From Bryobacterales bacterium (GTDB lineage: Bacteria > Acidobacteriota > Terriglobia > Bryobacterales > Bryobacteraceae), in assembly GCA_003132865.1 (NCBI GenBank), contig PKYZ01000253.1:2897-11131 (forward strand): a stretch of DNA of 8,235 nucleotides, in the 5' to 3' direction. The notes below the pieces were generated by a model that was given only the letters and a program-made list of their open reading frames with translations, was not told where the DNA came from and made no database searches. The stretch's first letter is position 1, and every line of letters begins with the position of its first letter. Made by a program: the position numbers and the translations under genes. Below are positions 5,727-8,235 of this stretch, piece after piece.

Positions 5727-6653
5727 TTGACACCCAAAACCGCCTTCCTTTTTCCCGGACAGGGATCGCAATTCGCCGGTATGGGCAAGGGTCTCGCCGC
5801 GCAGTACGCCGTGGCGCGCAGCGTCTTCGAAGAAGCCGACGACGCGCTGGAATTCCCACTCTCGGCCATGTGTTTCGAGGGACCGGAAGACGCCCTCAAG
5901 CTGACGGAGAACACGCAGCCCGCGCTGCTCACGGTTTCGACGGCCGCCTTTCGCGTACTGGCGGAATGCGGCTTCGCACCGGACTACGTCGCCGGCCACA
6001 GTTTGGGAGAATACTCCGCGCTGGTGGCGGCGGGCAGCCTGCAATTCGCGGATGCCGTGCGCCTGGTCCGCAAGCGCGGCCGGTACATGCAGGAAGCCGT
6101 GCCGCCGGGCGTGGGCGCGATGGCCGCGCTGCTGCGGCTGCCCGAAGGCGCGCTGGACGGCGTCCTGCAACAGGCCGCGCAGGGCGAAGTGGTGAGCGCC
6201 GCGAATTTGAACGCGCCGGACCAGGTGGTGATCGCCGGACACGCCGGCGCGGTGAATCGCGCGATCGAGTTGGCCCGGGCCGCGGGCGCGCGCCGCGCAA
6301 TTCTGCTGCAGGTCAGCGCGCCATTCCATTGCGCGCTGATGAAACCCGCTCAGGAGCGCCTGTCCGCCGATTTGAATGCCGCCGCTTTTTCCGGCTTAAG
6401 TTGCCCGCTGGTGAACAACTGGCAGGCGCAAGAGGTGCGCACGGGCGCGGAGGCGCGGCAGGGTCTATACGAGCAGGTTCCCAACCCGGTGCGCTGGGCG
6501 GAGTCCATCCGGTATCTGGCGGCGCAGGGAGTGCAGCGCTTCGTCGAAGTGGGCGCGGGCGGCGTGCTCACCGGCCTGCTGCGCTCCATCGATCCGAGCC
6601 TGCAAGGTTTGCGCTTCGGCGAACCCGCCGATTGGGACAAACTCTCCGCATAA
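5727..6653 (+). CDS. fabD: Malonyl-CoA:acyl-carrier-protein transacylase
   Basis: FabD moves the malonyl group from CoA to the acyl carrier protein, the entry step of type II fatty-acid elongation in the cytoplasm. The 308-residue product matches the family length. The N-terminal FLFPGQGSQ supplies the oxyanion Gln11, GHSLGEY holds the nucleophile Ser92, RGRYMQ gives Arg117 that binds the malonyl carboxylate, and SAPFH gives the catalytic His201; these fall at the same numbers as in the E. coli enzyme. VEVGAGGVLTGL closes the fold near 270-285. The start must be TTG 5727-5729: an in-frame TAA sits at 5718 and no other usual start codon precedes the essential FLFPGQG. No ribosome-binding site precedes it. 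No fabH, fabG or acpP is in the window; the next gene begins 6 bases after the stop. Confidence 0.95.
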   Translation: MTPKTAFLFPGQGSQFAGMGKGLAAQYAVARSVFEEADDALEFPLSAMCFEGPEDALKLTENTQPALLTVSTAAFRVLAECGFAPDYVAGHSLGEYSALVAAGSLQFADAVRLVRKRGRYMQEAVPPGVGAMAALLRLPEGALDGVLQQAAQGEVVSAANLNAPDQVVIAGHAGAVNRAIELARAAGARRAILLQVSAPFHCALMKPAQERLSADLNAAAFSGLSCPLVNNWQAQEVRTGAEARQGLYEQVPNPVRWAESIRYLAAQGVQRFVEVGAGGVLTGLLRSIDPSLQGLRFGEPADWDKLSA

Positions 6654-6659
6654 ACTGCT

Positions 6660-7420
6660 GTGATCTGGGACCAGGCAGAATACGATCTTCGCTGCGAATG
6701 GGGTCTGGCGGGCGTGCAGACACTCGCGCCGATCAGCGATGTCCTGATCGTCGTCGACGTGCTGGTGTTCTCCACCGCCGTGGACATTGCTGTCGCGAGG
6801 GGCGCATCCGTGCTGCCGTACCGCTGGCGGGACAGTTCCGCCGAAGCCTTTGCGAAGTCGAAAGGGGCGCTGCTGGCCTCGCCCCGGTCCGCCGGCGGCT
6901 ACTCTCTCTCGCCTCTATCTTTGCAGTCGATCCCGGCGGGCACCGCCTTGGTGCTGCCTTCGCCGAACGGCAGCACCCTCTGCCTGCCGCCACGACCTTC
7001 ACGGCCTGTCTGCGAAACTGCCGCGCGGTGGCGGCCCATACGTGCGCCCGCGGTTCACGTATCGCCGTCGTTCCAGCCGGAGAGCAGTGGGGCGACGGCG
7101 CGCTCCGTCCAGCGATCGAGGATCTGATCGGCGCGGGAGCCGTGCTGGCCAGTCTGCCGGGCCGGCCATCGCCCGAGGCCGAAACGGCTATTGCCGCATT
7201 CGAACGTTTCCAGCACAATCTGCACGATGCGCTGGCCCGCAGCACGTCGGGCAAGGAACTGGTGGCGCGGGGATTTGCGCGCGACGTCGAACTAGCCGCG
7301 GAATACGCGGTGAGCGCGACGGCGCCCGTGATGCAGGAAGATCGTTTTGTGGACGCCGCTGCCCCAACGATTGCGGCCTCGCCATCGTCTAGTTTTTTGA
7401 AGCCAAAGGAGCCCGCATGA
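6660..7420 (+). pseudogene. comB: 2-phosphosulfolactate phosphatase family (ComB-like), frameshifted
   Basis: The reading begins at GTG 6660, six bases after fabD, with EYDLRCEWGLAG, then VVDVLVFSTAVDIAVARGA and LVLPSPNGSTLCL, the signature blocks of the ComB family. At about 6984-6990 the family match moves to another frame, where it continues AATTFTACLRNCRAVAAHTC, IAVVPAGEQWGDGALRPAIE and ELVARGFARDVELAAEYAVS to the TGA at 7418. The first frame alone stops at 7127. Loss of one base (CTG CCG where CTG GCC would fit) explains the shift; repaired, the protein is about 253 residues, normal for the family. Archaeal ComB removes phosphate from 2-phosphosulfolactate in coenzyme M synthesis; the role in bacteria without coenzyme M is unclear. 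The break may be a true mutation or a sequencing error. Both halves keep family-like sequence, which argues against long decay. Confidence 0.85.
7405..7411 (+). promoter_or_regulatory. Ribosome-binding site of the M61-like gene
   Basis: AAAGGAG lies five bases before ATG 7417 and inside the last codons of the comB-like gene, supporting translation from the overlapping ATGA. Confidence 0.75.
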
Positions 7421-8235
7421 ACCGCTCCCGCATCCAGTCAGTTTGGTGCCCGATCCTCGCCGTGTGGTTCTCCGCCGCGGCCACAGCAAGCCTCGCCCAG
7501 TGTCGCTTCCCCGCGGACGCCACCGGCCGGGTCTTTACCTACACTTTCGATCCGACTGTCACACCCGCCGGCACAATCTTGCACGTCACTCTCAAGTTCC
7601 AGGGCGGCCCGGACGGATTAGACGCTGTGGAAGTGCCCTCGCAGTGGGCCGGCGAAACCCTTCGCGGCGTGATCAACCTCCGCGCACTCTCCGGCGAGAC
7701 GGCCGTGGCCGACACCGGCTCGCCCGGGAAGAAGACGGTCCGGCATCCTCCCAATCGGGAGGTGATTCTCGCCTACGACATGGTAAAGGACTGGACTGGA
7801 CCCTTCCGCCATCCTGCGGAGTTCCACGGCGCGCTGATGCCGGAGTATCTCGAAATCAATGGGCAGAACGCCCTGGTTCACCCCGATCTGGCGCCCCAAA
7901 CAGCGGTGACTGTCCACTTCGATTGGCAGAAGCTTCCGGCCGCCTGGGTCTTGGCCACCAGCTTTGGCACCAGTGCGGGCGGCACTACTGCGAACAACGT
8001 CGGCCGTTGCCAGGCCTATTCCGGCGCCTGGAGCGCCGTCGAAGAAGCGCTCTTCACCGCGGGCGACTTTCGCATCCATCGTTTTCGGATCGGCGCGCGG
8101 CCGGCCGTATTGGTAGTCCGGGGTAAATGGACCTTCCCCGATGACGAGGTCGTCAGCGGCATCCCAAAAGCCGTCGGCATCGTGCGCGACTTCTGGCACG
8201 ACGACAACTTTCCGTACTTCCTGGTCACCCTAAAA
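7417..8235 (+). CDS. Secreted M61-peptidase-like protein, N-terminal part (runs off window)
   Basis: The frame is open from ATG 7417 to the window end (273 codons), so the C-terminus is missing. The start overlaps the comB-like stop as ATGA and has a strong ribosome-binding site, implying translational coupling. A signal peptide (hydrophobic core PILAVWFSAAATASLA, probable cut after residue 27) sends it to the periplasm. The cysteine after it does not sit in a good lipobox. The mature part has a beta-rich domain (FTYTFDPT, LDAVEVPSQWAGETLRGVIN, VILAYDMVKDWTGP), then LVHPDL, FDWQKLPAAWVLATSFGT and RDFWHDDNFPYFLVTLK. I recall this order from proteins annotated M61 glycyl-aminopeptidase-like in Acidobacteria and Proteobacteria. 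The zinc-binding HExxH, if any, would lie beyond the edge, so peptidase activity cannot be judged. Confidence 0.75.
   Translation, partial: MNRSRIQSVWCPILAVWFSAAATASLAQCRFPADATGRVFTYTFDPTVTPAGTILHVTLKFQGGPDGLDAVEVPSQWAGETLRGVINLRALSGETAVADTGSPGKKTVRHPPNREVILAYDMVKDWTGPFRHPAEFHGALMPEYLEINGQNALVHPDLAPQTAVTVHFDWQKLPAAWVLATSFGTSAGGTTANNVGRCQAYSGAWSAVEEALFTAGDFRIHRFRIGARPAVLVVRGKWTFPDDEVVSGIPKAVGIVRDFWHDDNFPYFLVTLK

Noticed and set aside
5087..5932. 281-residue minus-strand reading across the small-gene region
   Set aside because: It crosses the two small genes in wrong frames and the fabD promoter. The true minus-strand gene here is the 56-residue one at 5407-5577.
6395..6402. CTTAAGTT inside fabD as a third copy of the box
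   Set aside because: Only the central bases match; the GTAAA half-site is absent and it lies within coding sequence.
5870..7420. 516-residue plus-strand reading covering most of fabD and the comB-like gene
   Set aside because: The first two thirds are an out-of-frame Arg/Gly/Ala-rich translation of fabD and the front of comB. Only the part after about 6986 is real and belongs to the frameshifted comB-like gene.
7443..8126. 227-residue plus-strand reading near the right end
   Set aside because: It is in the wrong frame; the open frame from 7417 has a signal peptide, a ribosome-binding site and family-like sequence.

Overview
The window is GC-rich bacterial DNA that looks like a member of the Acidobacteriota, most likely the Solibacter/Bryobacter group. 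The main reason is the large Oar-like TonB-dependent receptor with an N-terminal carboxypeptidase-regulatory-like domain. Supporting signs are a CpxR/CpxA-type two-component pair, a bacterial ComB-like gene, a small lmo0937-type protein and palindromic intergenic repeats. This placement comes from recalled family distribution; no search was run.

Left part (1-2026): on the minus strand lie the start of a sensor histidine kinase (cut by the window edge) and, just before it, an OmpR/PhoB-type response regulator. Upstream of the regulator are a perfect 20-bp sequence and a pair of hairpins that both carry TGGA loops. Then comes a minus-strand gene for an uncharacterised 252-residue protein with a HELLE motif. 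It diverges from the large receptor gene across 146 bp that hold a second exact copy of the 20-bp sequence. Its layout, TTTAC-N5-TTAAG, resembles a CpxR-type box. I infer that the regulator controls its own operon and the receptor, and perhaps the HELLE gene.

Middle (2027-5726): the 981-residue receptor has a signal peptide, carboxypeptidase-like domain, plug and barrel, and a Gly/Pro-rich insert near the C-terminus. After it come about 276 bp without a convincing gene but with two hairpins. Then two very small convergent genes follow: a 49-residue two-helix membrane protein (lmo0937 family) and a 56-residue charged helical protein. The next intergenic stretch holds an 11-bp tandem duplication and two copies of an 11-bp element that each contain a perfect TATAAT, immediately before fabD.

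Right part (5727-8235): a co-directional cluster of fabD (malonyl-CoA:ACP transacylase with all expected catalytic residues), a comB-like 2-phosphosulfolactate phosphatase gene broken by a one-base frameshift, and a secreted M61-peptidase-like protein that starts by an ATGA overlap and runs off the window. fabD has only a TTG available as start and no leader in which a ribosome-binding site could sit, which suggests leaderless expression.
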